A stretch of 64,000 nt of DNA, taken from positions 310,001-374,000 of the forward strand of contig NZ_VFYP01000002.1 in the NCBI RefSeq assembly GCF_006443685.1, in the 5' to 3' direction. This DNA comes from Rhizobium glycinendophyticum. Its GTDB lineage: Bacteria > Pseudomonadota > Alphaproteobacteria > Rhizobiales > Rhizobiaceae. The notes under the pieces are model-generated. The model was not told the DNA's origin. It searched no databases and was given only the letters and a program-made list of their open reading frames with translations. Each line of letters opens with the position of its first letter. The stretch's first letter is position 1. A program made the position numbers and the translations under genes. Shown in pieces: positions 7,797 through 16,227 of this stretch.

Positions 7797-8483
7797 TCAG
7801 CGCGGGCGCTCGAAAAACTCGCCGATCTCACGCGCGATACGGTCCGTCGCGATGGGTGCGTCGACCTTTTTGACACGCTCAAACAGGCTCTGAGGGATAG
7901 CAGCCTTGCGCGCCTCGGCCAGTCCTTCAAAAAAGCTCGGCGTGAATTCCGGATGCGGTTGATAGGACAGCCCCCAATCGCCGTAGCGGATCACGGCATT
8001 CTCGCAGGCCTCGGTCTTGCCGACAACCTCGGCGCCGTCCGGCACCGTCAGGACCTGGTCCTGGTGCCAGGCAAGCAGAACCTGCTCCTCACCGGTGTCT
8101 GACCGTCTATAGGTGACCGGTCCCGCAGACCACCCGCCCTTGAATTTCTCGACATGGCCACCGAGAGCCTTGGCCATCACCTGGTGTCCAAAACAGATCC
8201 CGACCATAGGCACCTTCGCGGCATGCACATCACGAATGAACTGTTCGAGCCGACGGATCCAGTCATGCTCTTCGTAGACGCCGAACTTCGAACCCGTCAG
8301 CAACCATCCGTCAGCATCCTCGGGGGAGGAAGGAAATTCCCCGTCGACGACGAAGTAACGCTTGAACTGGAAGTCGAATCCGCCGAGCAGGCGCGTGAAC
8401 ATGTCGGCATAATTGCCGTACGTCTCCTCAAGTTCAGCCGGGGAATGGCCGGTAACGAGAATGCCGATGGTCTTCTTTGTCAT
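7797..8483 (-). CDS. Class I glutamine amidotransferase-like protein
   Basis: A 228-residue single-domain glutamine amidotransferase; the start at 8483 (MTKKTIGILVTGHS) has AGGGA upstream, whereas the longer frame adds an atypical N-terminus. The nucleophile elbow GICFGHQVMA (cysteine near residue 95) and the SYQPHPEF motif (catalytic His and Glu near residues 180-184) are intact. No synthase partner is encoded alongside, as with other free-standing GuaA-like amidotransferases that may act on glutamyl compounds. It is divergent from a GntR gene, which may control it. The physiological substrate is unknown. Confidence 0.85.
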   Translation of the reverse strand: MTKKTIGILVTGHSPAELEETYGNYADMFTRLLGGFDFQFKRYFVVDGEFPSSPEDADGWLLTGSKFGVYEEHDWIRRLEQFIRDVHAAKVPMVGICFGHQVMAKALGGHVEKFKGGWSAGPVTYRRSDTGEEQVLLAWHQDQVLTVPDGAEVVGKTEACENAVIRYGDWGLSYQPHPEFTPSFFEGLAEARKAAIPQSLFERVKKVDAPIATDRIAREIGEFFERPR

Positions 8484-8559
8484 GTTCAGTCCCTGGAGCC
8501 GCTCAAGGCACATCCTTCGCGCCGCGCAAATCAACGGCAATGACTATACCAAATGCCAC

Positions 8560-8569
8560 TTTGATCAAA
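8560..8569. promoter_or_regulatory. TTTGATCAAA palindrome between the amidotransferase and GntR genes
   Basis: A perfect 10-base palindrome in the 183-base divergent region, 77 bases upstream of the amidotransferase start and about 98 bases before the GntR start. A second AT-rich stretch with TTGTATCA follows near 8608. It may be an operator for the GntR protein. Confidence 0.35.
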
Positions 8570-8666
8570 TTTCAAGGGAAGCAATGATTGCAAGGTAAAA
8601 TATGCTTGTATCACCGCTTGGCCAGCCCTTTATAGAGATCTCAATCAGACAGTGGTTTGGTCAAAA

Positions 8667-9347
8667 ATGGCAGTGGGCGAACGCAAGACGGAGGAATCAG
8701 TCAAGCAAAGGGTCTATCGGACCTTGCGCGCACGGGTAATGTGTGGCGCTGTCGCTCCAGGGCTTGCGATCACCATTCAGGGCGTAGCGGCCGACCTTAG
8801 TGTGAGCACCATGCCCGTGCGCGAAGCCCTACATCGGCTGGTAGCCGAGGGCGCTCTTGAGCATATGGACAATCGGCGCGTGCGAGTACCGCGCATGACC
8901 CCGGCCAAATTCGAAGAGATCATCGCCGCGCGTCTGGCACTTGAGCCTCTGGCTGCCGAGCGCGCCTTGCCACACATCGACGAAGCGCGCCTTTATCGCC
9001 TTCAGAAGATCGACGCCGATATCGGTGAGGCCTATGCGGCCGACGACCTCTTGCGTTCCACCGAGCTCAATTTCGCCTTTCACCGCACGATGTACGAGCC
9101 AAAGGCCGCCACGGTCCTGCTGGACCTGATGGAATCCGTCTGGCTGCGCCTTGGTCCTTTCATGCGTCTGGCGACGGCCAATCTGGAAGAAAGTTATAGG
9201 ATCGACCGCCATGCCGAAGCCATGGACGCGATCCGATCCGGCGATACCATCGGTTTGAAGACCGCCATCACCGCCGACATTCAGGATGGCATCGGCCACC
9301 TCGGCCGCCTCTTCCTGAGCGACGGCGGGGTGCCATCGAAGGCCTAG
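8667..9347 (+). CDS. GntR-family transcriptional regulator (FadR/FCD subfamily)
   Basis: A 226-residue regulator from ATG 8667; a GTG at 8652 is also possible and neither start has a strong ribosome-binding site. The N-terminal winged helix (residues 1-75, with LSVSTMPVREALHRL as the recognition helix) is followed by an all-helical FCD ligand-binding domain in which Asp/His metal ligands are plausible (FHRTMY, RIDRHAE). FCD regulators usually respond to small carboxylates. The divergent amidotransferase gene is the likeliest target, so the inducer may be an amino-acid derivative; this is inference. Confidence 0.87.
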   Translation: MAVGERKTEESVKQRVYRTLRARVMCGAVAPGLAITIQGVAADLSVSTMPVREALHRLVAEGALEHMDNRRVRVPRMTPAKFEEIIAARLALEPLAAERALPHIDEARLYRLQKIDADIGEAYAADDLLRSTELNFAFHRTMYEPKAATVLLDLMESVWLRLGPFMRLATANLEESYRIDRHAEAMDAIRSGDTIGLKTAITADIQDGIGHLGRLFLSDGGVPSKA

Positions 9348-9393
9348 AGCCGAATAAGAGGTCGACGCCAAGACAAGCGCTGCGCGCTGGCAA

Positions 9394-9855
9394 TCAATCG
9401 GGACAGGGGCGCTTTGGCTTGGTCTTGCCCTGATATGGCTCCACCAGCCCCTCTTCCAGAAGCAGGACAGCCGGTCGCCGTCCGTCTTCGAGGCTGAGAT
9501 CGGCCACCACCCGGCCGAAATACTTGTCACCCGAGATATCCGTCAGACTGACCCGGCGCTGGCCCGCCATCATCGCCCTCAACTGCTCCTGGGCCTGACG
9601 GGCGTTTTCTCTAAATGCTGCACATTTGGACTTGAGCTCCGGTGCATCAATACCACGCAGACGCACATAGGTGCTGATCCTCTGATCCGGCCAAGGCATC
9701 GCTTCGACCAGAACCGTATCTCCGTCGATGACGCGCACGACCTCGGCATTGACGGGTCCATGCACCAAGCGCGAAGCCGCCTCGGAGCCCGTCGCCGAAC
9801 CGAACAACAGGAAATAAATCGCAATGTTCGAGATCTTGTTCATAGAAAGGAACAT
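9394..9855 (-). CDS. Secreted thermonuclease-like (SNase-fold) protein
   Basis: About 153 residues from the ATG at 9855, which has GGGA upstream; the longer frame is unlikely. A hydrophobic signal or anchor (ISNIAIYFLLFGSATGSEA) precedes an SNase domain with VIDGDTVLVE, YVRLRGIDAPEL and DKYFGRVVADL, which carry the metal and phosphate-binding residues of staphylococcal nuclease. Length is normal for rhizobial SNase homologues. It is predicted to act in the periplasm or to be membrane-anchored; whether it is catalytically active on nucleic acid is not certain from sequence. Confidence 0.82.
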   Translation of the reverse strand: MFLSMNKISNIAIYFLLFGSATGSEAASRLVHGPVNAEVVRVIDGDTVLVEAMPWPDQRISTYVRLRGIDAPELKSKCAAFRENARQAQEQLRAMMAGQRRVSLTDISGDKYFGRVVADLSLEDGRRPAVLLLEEGLVEPYQGKTKPKRPCPD

Positions 9856-9895
9856 ATTCCCGAAAATTATGAAGCACAATAGGTATTTTTTCTTA

Positions 9896-10099
9896 TCAGA
9901 AGTCGATTGCCCGACCTTTGATTTCCCAGTCGCCAAACCGTGCTGGATCCGCACCGCCGCGCCCGCCGACCTCAGGAACTGGCTGCAACGGCGTTTCCCT
10001 CTTGCGGCGCTCTTCCGCTTCGGCGAGTGCCCGCTGCGCGGCCGGGCTCAGTTCGCGCGGCCTTTCGTCAACCGGTGTTCTGTCTTGCTCGTCTTGCAT
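9896..10099 (-). CDS. DUF1674 protein, succinate dehydrogenase assembly factor 4-like (SdhAF4/SdhE-flavinylation helper family)
   Basis: A 67-residue protein, MQDEQDRTPVDER through WEIKGRAIDF. The C-terminal block PEVGGRGGADPARFGDWE matches the DUF1674/SDHAF4 signature, in which RYGDWE-type residues contact the flavoprotein subunit of succinate dehydrogenase. In mitochondria SDHAF4 binds flavinylated SdhA and promotes assembly of complex II. The gene is not next to sdh genes here but sits divergent from htpX. I chose the ATG at 10099; a longer open frame to 10621 overlaps htpX and is not real. Confidence 0.85.
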   Translation of the reverse strand: MQDEQDRTPVDERPRELSPAAQRALAEAEERRKRETPLQPVPEVGGRGGADPARFGDWEIKGRAIDF

Positions 10100-10219
10100 G
10101 GTAAGCCACCTCGGATGCGCAATTTCGGCCCCGACATTGAAATTGGGGCATCCGCTTTTTAAATCAACAGACGAAAACAGCAACGTGTAGCGTTGCCGCA
10201 TCACGCCGGAGGACCCGAC

Positions 10220-11179
10220 ATGAACACCATGCGCACCGCCATCCTGCTCGCTTTCATGACAGCACTCTTTATGGGCGTCGGTTTTCTTATCGGCGGTCGA
10301 GGCGGCATGATGATCGCCTTCGTCGTCGCAGCCGGGATGAATTTCTTTTCCTATTGGAATTCCGACAGCATGGTCCTGCGCGCCTACGGGGCCCAGGAGG
10401 TCGATGAACGCACCGCACCGGAGTTCTACCTTTTGGTCCGTGATCTGGTGGCGAAGGCGGGACTGCCAATGCCGAAGGTCTATGTCTTTGACAGCCCTCA
10501 ACCCAACGCCTTTGCTACCGGCCGCAATCCTCAGAATGCCGCTGTAGCTGCGTCTACCGGCCTCCTGCAGCGTCTGACACCCGAGGAAGTCGCAGGCGTC
10601 ATGGCCCACGAGTTGGCCCATATCGAAAACCGCGACACGCTGACCATGACCATCACGGCAACCCTCGCCGGTGCCATCTCCATGCTTTCCAATTTCGCAT
10701 TTCTATTTTCCGGCGGCCGGGACAATCGCAATCCGCTGGGCTTTATCGGCGTTATCCTCGCCATGATTGTCGCGCCGCTTGCAGCCATGGTGGTTCAAAT
10801 GGCGATCAGTCGAACACGCGAATATGCCGCAGATCGGCGCGGCGCAGAAATATGCGGCCAACCCCGCTGGCTCGCCTCTGCCTTGCAGAAGATAGCGGGC
10901 GATGCGTCGCACATCGAAAACATCGAGGCCGAACGCAATCCGGCCACGGCCCACATGTTCATCATCAACCCCTTGAACGGCCAGCGGATGGACAACCTCT
11001 TCTCAACTCATCCCGACACCCGCAACCGCATCGAGGCATTGCTCGCCATGACGGATATTAGCCCGGGGGGATCGACGCCGCCCGAGCCCGCTGTTAAGGC
11101 AACGCGCAAGGCGCGTTCCGTTCCCACCACCGGCTGGGGTCGCGGGCCGAGCGCTTCATCCAAAGGACCGTGGTCTTGA
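10220..11179 (+). CDS. htpX: Membrane zinc metalloprotease HtpX
   Basis: A 319-residue M48B peptidase starting at ATG 10220, with GGAGGA upstream. Two N-terminal membrane segments (residues 5-25 and 28-45), the HELAH zinc site at residues 130-134, and two further hydrophobic segments (around 145-165 and 180-200) match HtpX. The third zinc ligand should be Glu in [10 protein letters not shown], just after the last membrane segment. HtpX degrades misfolded inner-membrane proteins together with FtsH. The final codons overlap the start of rsmB by 10 bases, suggesting co-translation. Confidence 0.95.
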   Translation: MNTMRTAILLAFMTALFMGVGFLIGGRGGMMIAFVVAAGMNFFSYWNSDSMVLRAYGAQEVDERTAPEFYLLVRDLVAKAGLPMPKVYVFDSPQPNAFATGRNPQNAAVAASTGLLQRLTPEEVAGVMAHELAHIENRDTLTMTITATLAGAISMLSNFAFLFSGGRDNRNPLGFIGVILAMIVAPLAAMVVQMAISRTREYAADRRGAEICGQPRWLASALQKIAGDASHIENIEAERNPATAHMFIINPLNGQRMDNLFSTHPDTRNRIEALLAMTDISPGGSTPPEPAVKATRKARSVPTTGWGRGPSASSKGPWS

Positions 11180-12561
11180 ACGACAAAAACGCAGGCATGC
11201 CAAATCCGAAGCGCAACGGACCGCGAAACGGCGGCGAACGCCAGCGTCCCCAATTGGAGGCAAAGCCGGGTCTCGACGCGCGTATGGCTGCAAGTCGAAT
11301 CCTTGGTGCCGTGATTGATCGCAAGACGTCTTTGGACGGAATGCTCGATGCCGAACATGGAAACCCGGCCTTCACGGCCCTCAACGATGCCGATCGGGCA
11401 CTCGTGCGCGCAATCCTGCAGACGGCCCTGCGTCACCTGCCGCGGTTGGAACTGATCCTCAAGGCACTTCTCGACACCCCGCTCCCGGAAGGTGCACGGG
11501 CCTTGCATCACCTGTTGATCGTCGCCGCGACCCAGATGATCTATCTCGATATCCCCGATCACTCGGCAGTCGATCTTGCCGTGGAGCAGGCCAACCGAGA
11601 CCCGCGAAGCCGCCGCTTCGCCAAGCTGGTCAACGCAATTCTCCGCCGTATCGGTCGCGAGAAGCAGGAACTGCTCGATTATGTCTCCGACGTACCCTGC
11701 ATGCCAGACTGGTTCCTCGACCGCCTGACGGAGATCTACGGCGAAGACCATGCGCTGGCGATCGCCGCCGCCCAGCTGGAGCCTGTGACAATTGATCTGA
11801 CGGTCAAGGCGGACCCTGAACAGTGGGCGCAGAAGCTCAGTGGACGCGTTCTCCCGACCGGAACCGTCAGGTTGGACCCCTTCAAGGGCACGATCACCGC
11901 TTTGGAGGGCTTCGATGCGGGCGAATGGTGGGTGCAGGACGCTGCCGCGTCGATCCCGGCGCAGCTATTTAGCGACCTGGATGGCAAACGGGTGGCCGAT
12001 CTCTGCGCAGCCCCAGGCGGCAAGACGGCCCAGCTCGTGCTGGCTGGCGCCCATGTGACGGCGATCGAGCAGTCGCAATCGAGACTTCGCCGTCTCTCGG
12101 CCAATCTCGATCGCTTGCAGTTCCAGGCTGAAACGCGTTGCGTCAACTTACTTGAGCTCGAAGACGAGCAGGGCTTCGATGCAATCCTCCTGGACGCACC
12201 GTGCTCCTCCACCGGAACCACACGTCGCCACCCCGACGTCCTCTGGACGAAGGACAGCGCGGATATTGCCAAGCTTGCGGCGCTGCAGGAACGGCTTCTG
12301 CGCCATGCGATCACATTGCTGAAGCCTGGTGGCCGGATCGTGTTTTCGAACTGCTCGATCGACCCTATCGAGGGTGAGCTTTTGGTCGACAAGGTGACGG
12401 CAGACCATCCCGAACTGCAGATCGTACCGGTAGATCCCGCCAACTGGCACGGGCTCGAAGAGGCCATCACATCACGAGGCGAATTCCGGACGACCCCGGC
12501 CATGTTGGCAAGCGAGGGCGGACTTGACGGCTTCTACGCCTGCGTGATTGCTAAAACTTAA
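11170..12561 (+). CDS. rsmB: 16S rRNA (cytosine(967)-C(5))-methyltransferase RsmB
   Basis: A protein of 463 residues from GTG 11170, with AGGA just upstream; ATG 11197 is an alternative. The N-terminal part carries the NusB-like RNA-binding domain (residues 35-170). The C-terminal Rossmann methyltransferase has the SAM-binding loop [14 protein letters not shown], motif [10 protein letters not shown] and the catalytic-cysteine motif FSNCSIDP, so both RsmB cysteines are present. It methylates C967 of 16S rRNA. It overlaps htpX by 10 bases and is followed by a heparinase-like gene and purH on the same strand. Confidence 0.94.
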   Translation: MVLNDKNAGMPNPKRNGPRNGGERQRPQLEAKPGLDARMAASRILGAVIDRKTSLDGMLDAEHGNPAFTALNDADRALVRAILQTALRHLPRLELILKALLDTPLPEGARALHHLLIVAATQMIYLDIPDHSAVDLAVEQANRDPRSRRFAKLVNAILRRIGREKQELLDYVSDVPCMPDWFLDRLTEIYGEDHALAIAAAQLEPVTIDLTVKADPEQWAQKLSGRVLPTGTVRLDPFKGTITALEGFDAGEWWVQDAAASIPAQLFSDLDGKRVADLCAAPGGKTAQLVLAGAHVTAIEQSQSRLRRLSANLDRLQFQAETRCVNLLELEDEQGFDAILLDAPCSSTGTTRRHPDVLWTKDSADIAKLAALQERLLRHAITLLKPGGRIVFSNCSIDPIEGELLVDKVTADHPELQIVPVDPANWHGLEEAITSRGEFRTTPAMLASEGGLDGFYACVIAKT

Positions 12562-12594
12562 CGAATCTCTGAATAAACTTTGCGGAATAGACAT

Positions 12595-12617
12595 CCGGGC
12601 GTTCCGAGAGCGCCCGG
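12595..12617 (+). terminator. Hairpin downstream of rsmB
   Basis: CCGGGCG (12595-12601) and CGCCCGG (12611-12617) form a perfect 7-bp stem with a 9-base loop, 33 bases after the rsmB stop. No T-run follows, so termination would be weak or Rho-dependent. Three GGCGCC hexamers follow at 12656, 12665 and 12673. Confidence 0.45.
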
Positions 12618-12754
12618 CACGTGCTTTATGACTTTGTCGTCGAGATGACATCAATGGCGCCCGAGGCGCCGCGGCGCCTTTATCAGTCCTGGCGTCCGGA
12701 CCGGTCTGGTCCGCGGAGAGCCCGATCAGGAAGATTGCGGTAACAGGAACAGGA

Positions 12755-14431
12755 ATGCGGATAACCGACCGTCGGAAATTGATTGGCCTGTATCTCGACG
12801 AGACATGGCGTCGGACGCGGCAGGCAGTTGCCCTTACCGTTCCACCACTCCTGGGGATCGGAAGCTTCAAGGTCACCCGGGTGGTCGTCGCTCCGACTGA
12901 CCTGCGCGCAGTTGACCCCTTTGTCGCGGAGGAAATCCTGCAGGGTCGTTACCCTCTGGCCGGCCGAGTGCTGGATGCCGGTGGGGACTCGCCTTTCTCT
13001 CTTGAACTTCCAACCCACCAGTTCGCGGTGCGACTGCATGGATTCGGCTGGCTCCGTCACATCAGGGCAGACAAGACACCCGAGGCTTGCGACAATGCCC
13101 GGTGGATTGTCGACCAATGGATTGGCCTCCATGGCGTTCGCGCGACGGGCATCGCCTGGGATCCCGAGGTCGTCTCCCGCCGCATCATCAGCTGGCTCTC
13201 CCACTCTCCGGTCGTCCTTCAGGAAGCAGAAGTCGGCTTCTACCGGCGCTTTATCGGCTCGCTGAACAGCCAGCTTCGGTACCTGCAGCGCCGGGTCGAC
13301 CATCTGCCCGAGGGTTTGCCGCGCCTAAAGGCACGGATTGCACTTGCCATGGCTTCGATTTCGACTGAGGCGCGACCGTCGGTGGTTCGCCGCTCCGGCC
13401 GCCAACTCGACCGTGAACTGGAGCGCCAGATCCTGCCGGACGGCACCCATATATCTCGAAACCCCCAGGCCTGCGTCGATCTTCTTTTCGACCTGCTACC
13501 GCTGCGCCAGACCTACATCAATCTCGGCCACGATCTGCCACAGAGGCTGATTTCCGTAGTCGATCGGATCTATCCTGCCGTCCGCTTCTTCCGCCATTCC
13601 GGTGGAGATCTGGCGCTGTTTAACGGAGCGAGCTCGACGCTGGCAACCGATCTCATGAGCGTCCTGCGCTATGACGAGACGGCGGGTCAGCCTTTCAAAG
13701 CACTTCCGCACGGGGGTTACCACCGACTTTCGGGCGGAGATACCGTGCTTCTTGTCGACGCAGGCAAGCCGCACTCGATGCGCCTGTCCGCTAGCGCGCA
13801 TGCCGGCTGCCTGTCTTTCGAACTCTCTTCCGGCCGCAACCGCTTCATCATCAACAGTGGCCTGCCGCGCTTCGCAGGTGAGAAACTGCGGCAGCTGGCC
13901 CGGACCACCGCCGCCCACAGCACCGTCTCGGTGGGCGACGTGTCCTCGGCGCGAGTCATGCAATCGGATTATCTCGGCCCGGTCTTCACCGTCGGCCCCT
14001 TGGCCGTGGACGTGGAGCGCCAGTCGGGGCCGGACGGAAGCGACCGGCTTTCAGCTCGCCATGACGGCTACCTGAAGCGCTTCGGGATCCTGCACGAGCG
14101 GGAAATCCGGATGAACCAGGCGGGAAATAAGATTGCAGGACGGGATCGGCTGCTGCAGCCTGACGGCCAGCCTATCGTAGACCTTCCCTCTGCCGAAGCG
14201 ATAGCGCGCTTCCATATCCATCCCTCAATCGTGCTCGAGCAACTCGATCCGAAGAAAGTGCGACTTTCGGCACCCGACGGCGAAAGTTGGAACTTCTCTA
14301 TTCCACTGGGCGAACTGACGCTCGAGGAAGACGTGTTCTTTGCCGACGTCTCGGGCATCCGACCGTCTCGTCAGATTGAAATCCGCTTTGCAGGCCCCGA
14401 GATCCGTTGGTTTCTCACCCACCACGCCTGA
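12755..14431 (+). CDS. Heparinase II/III-like family protein
   Basis: A 558-residue protein without an obvious signal peptide. The N-terminal half is an alpha-helical toroid-like region (residues 30-300), and the C-terminal half (about 320-550) resembles the heparinase II/III beta-sandwich domain, including GGYHRLSGGD, the ARTTAAHSTVSVGD segment with a conserved His, and SARHDGYLKRFGILHERE. Related proteins eliminate uronic-acid polysaccharides, but the genomic constancy next to purH in rhizobia suggests a housekeeping envelope or polysaccharide-turnover role. AGGAACAGGA upstream of ATG 12755 serves as ribosome-binding site. The substrate is unknown. Confidence 0.85.
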   Translation: MRITDRRKLIGLYLDETWRRTRQAVALTVPPLLGIGSFKVTRVVVAPTDLRAVDPFVAEEILQGRYPLAGRVLDAGGDSPFSLELPTHQFAVRLHGFGWLRHIRADKTPEACDNARWIVDQWIGLHGVRATGIAWDPEVVSRRIISWLSHSPVVLQEAEVGFYRRFIGSLNSQLRYLQRRVDHLPEGLPRLKARIALAMASISTEARPSVVRRSGRQLDRELERQILPDGTHISRNPQACVDLLFDLLPLRQTYINLGHDLPQRLISVVDRIYPAVRFFRHSGGDLALFNGASSTLATDLMSVLRYDETAGQPFKALPHGGYHRLSGGDTVLLVDAGKPHSMRLSASAHAGCLSFELSSGRNRFIINSGLPRFAGEKLRQLARTTAAHSTVSVGDVSSARVMQSDYLGPVFTVGPLAVDVERQSGPDGSDRLSARHDGYLKRFGILHEREIRMNQAGNKIAGRDRLLQPDGQPIVDLPSAEAIARFHIHPSIVLEQLDPKKVRLSAPDGESWNFSIPLGELTLEEDVFFADVSGIRPSRQIEIRFAGPEIRWFLTHHA

Positions 14432-14473
14432 CAGAGGGCTGGTTAAGGTTTCCTCTCGCAACAAGCTGTGCTA

Positions 14474-14511
14474 GGGCGCCCGCATCGCGCCCACGTCACC
14501 TTCGGGCGCCC
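14474..14511. promoter_or_regulatory. Paired GGGCGCCC palindromes upstream of purH
   Basis: Two identical 8-base palindromes GGGCGCCC at 14474-14481 and 14504-14511 lie exactly 30 bases apart, start to start, and end 20 bases before the purH ATG. They could be two operator half-sites on one DNA face, or the arms of an RNA hairpin with a 22-base loop controlling purH. Which, if either, is not known. Confidence 0.4.
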
Positions 14512-14531
14512 CGCAAGCTCGGAGATACACC

Positions 14532-16148
14532 ATGGCCGTCGTTTCAAAGAAGATCCCTGCACCAGACCTCGTGCGTGTCCGCACGGCTCTGCTCTCCGTC
14601 TCCGACAAGACTGGTATCGTTGAATTCGCTCGCGGTCTGCATGAGCGAGGTGTGCGCCTTCTGTCGACCGGCGGCACCCACAAGGCACTCGCAGCCGAAG
14701 GTCTCCCGGTCATCGACGTCTCTGAAATTACCGGCTTCCCCGAGATCATGGACGGCCGGGTAAAGACCCTCCACCCGAAGGTCCATGGCGGCCTGCTGTC
14801 GATCCGGGATGACGTCGAGCATGTCGAGGCCATGAAAGCGCACGGCATTGAGGCCATCGATCTCGCCGTGATCAACCTCTATCCCTTCGAGCAGGTGCGC
14901 AAGGCTGGCGGCGACTACCCCACGACGGTGGAAAACATTGACATCGGCGGTCCCGCCATGATCCGCGCATCTGCCAAGAACCACGCCTATGTCACCGTCG
15001 TGACCGATGCTGCAGATTATCCGGCCGTGATCGCCGCTCTCTCGGACAATGACGGCCAGACCACCTATGCCCTGCGCCAGAAGCTTGCCGCCAAGGCCTA
15101 TGCCCGTACGGCAGCCTATGATGCCGCGATTTCCAACTGGTTTGCCGAGGCCCTGGAGATCGAGATGCCGGCTTATCGCGTCGTCGGCGGCGCGCTTAAG
15201 GAGGCGATGCGCTACGGCGAAAACCCGCATCAGGCCGCTGGCTTCTATGTAACCGGCGACAATCGGCCGGGGGTGGCGACCGCCACCCTCTTGCAGGGCA
15301 AGCAACTGTCCTACAACAACATCAACGACACGGACGCCGCATTCGAACTGGTTGCCGAATTCCCGGCAGAAAATGGCCCCGCCTGCGCGATCATCAAGCA
15401 TGCCAACCCCTGCGGCGTGGCGACCGGTTCGAGCCTGGTCGAGGCTTACAAGCGGGCCCTCGCCTGTGATTCCGTCTCGGCCTTCGGCGGCATCATCGCT
15501 CTGAACCAGATTCTGGATGGAGCGACCGCCACCGAGATCGTCAAGCTCTTCACCGAAGTCATCATCGCCCCAGACGTGACCGACGAGGCCAAGGCGATCA
15601 TCGCCGCCAAGCCCAATCTGCGCCTGCTGACCACAGGGGCATTGCCGGATCCGCGTGCCCGCGGCCTGATGGCCAAGACCGTTTCCGGTGGTCTGCTGGT
15701 TCAGACCCGTGACAACGTCATGGTCGAGGATCTCGATCTGAAGGTCGTCACCAAGCGAGCGCCGACGACGGTCGAACTCGAAGATATGAAGTTCGCCTTC
15801 AAGATCGCCAAGCATGTGAAGTCGAACGCGGTGATCTATGCCAAGGACGGACAGACGGCCGGCATTGGCGCCGGCCAGATGAGCCGAGTCGATTCCGCCC
15901 GGATCGCAGCTCTGAAGGCCGAAGATGCCGCCAAGGCACTGGGCCTTGCCGCACCCTTGACCAAGGGCTCAGCGGTGGCGTCGGAGGCTTTCTATCCCTT
16001 CGCCGACGGTCTGCTCGCAGCGATCGCTGCCGGTGCGACCGCAGTCATCCAGCCGGGCGGTTCGATGCGCGACGAGGAAGTCATTGCGGCGGCCGACGAA
16101 CATGGCGTCGCCATGGTCTTCACCGGCGTTCGCCATTTCCGTCACTGA
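14532..16148 (+). CDS. purH: Bifunctional AICAR formyltransferase / IMP cyclohydrolase PurH
   Basis: A 538-residue enzyme carrying out the last two steps of purine synthesis, from AICAR through FAICAR to IMP. The N-terminal cyclohydrolase domain shows the methylglyoxal-synthase-like fold ([22 protein letters not shown]); the C-terminal AICAR transformylase domain has [11 protein letters not shown], with the catalytic Lys-His pair, and [12 protein letters not shown] near the end. Length is normal. The start at 14532 has GGAG nearby. A strong terminator follows at 16175-16210. Confidence 0.97.
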   Translation: MAVVSKKIPAPDLVRVRTALLSVSDKTGIVEFARGLHERGVRLLSTGGTHKALAAEGLPVIDVSEITGFPEIMDGRVKTLHPKVHGGLLSIRDDVEHVEAMKAHGIEAIDLAVINLYPFEQVRKAGGDYPTTVENIDIGGPAMIRASAKNHAYVTVVTDAADYPAVIAALSDNDGQTTYALRQKLAAKAYARTAAYDAAISNWFAEALEIEMPAYRVVGGALKEAMRYGENPHQAAGFYVTGDNRPGVATATLLQGKQLSYNNINDTDAAFELVAEFPAENGPACAIIKHANPCGVATGSSLVEAYKRALACDSVSAFGGIIALNQILDGATATEIVKLFTEVIIAPDVTDEAKAIIAAKPNLRLLTTGALPDPRARGLMAKTVSGGLLVQTRDNVMVEDLDLKVVTKRAPTTVELEDMKFAFKIAKHVKSNAVIYAKDGQTAGIGAGQMSRVDSARIAALKAEDAAKALGLAAPLTKGSAVASEAFYPFADGLLAAIAAGATAVIQPGGSMRDEEVIAAADEHGVAMVFTGVRHFRH

Positions 16149-16174
16149 GCCGTTCAGCGCTAGAGTTTAAAGAT

Positions 16175-16210
16175 ACAAAGGGCTGAAAGACCACTCTTCC
16201 GGCCCTTTGT
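16175..16210. terminator. Terminator between purH and the convergent MFS gene
   Basis: ACAAAGGGC (16175-16183) and GCCCTTTGT (16202-16210) form a perfect 9-bp stem with an 18-base loop; the AAAG and CTTTG flanks give T-rich exits in both directions. It lies 27 bases after the purH stop and 18 bases before the stop of the convergent transporter gene. Confidence 0.75.
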
Positions 16211-16227
16211 CTTTGTCTGCATTCCAC

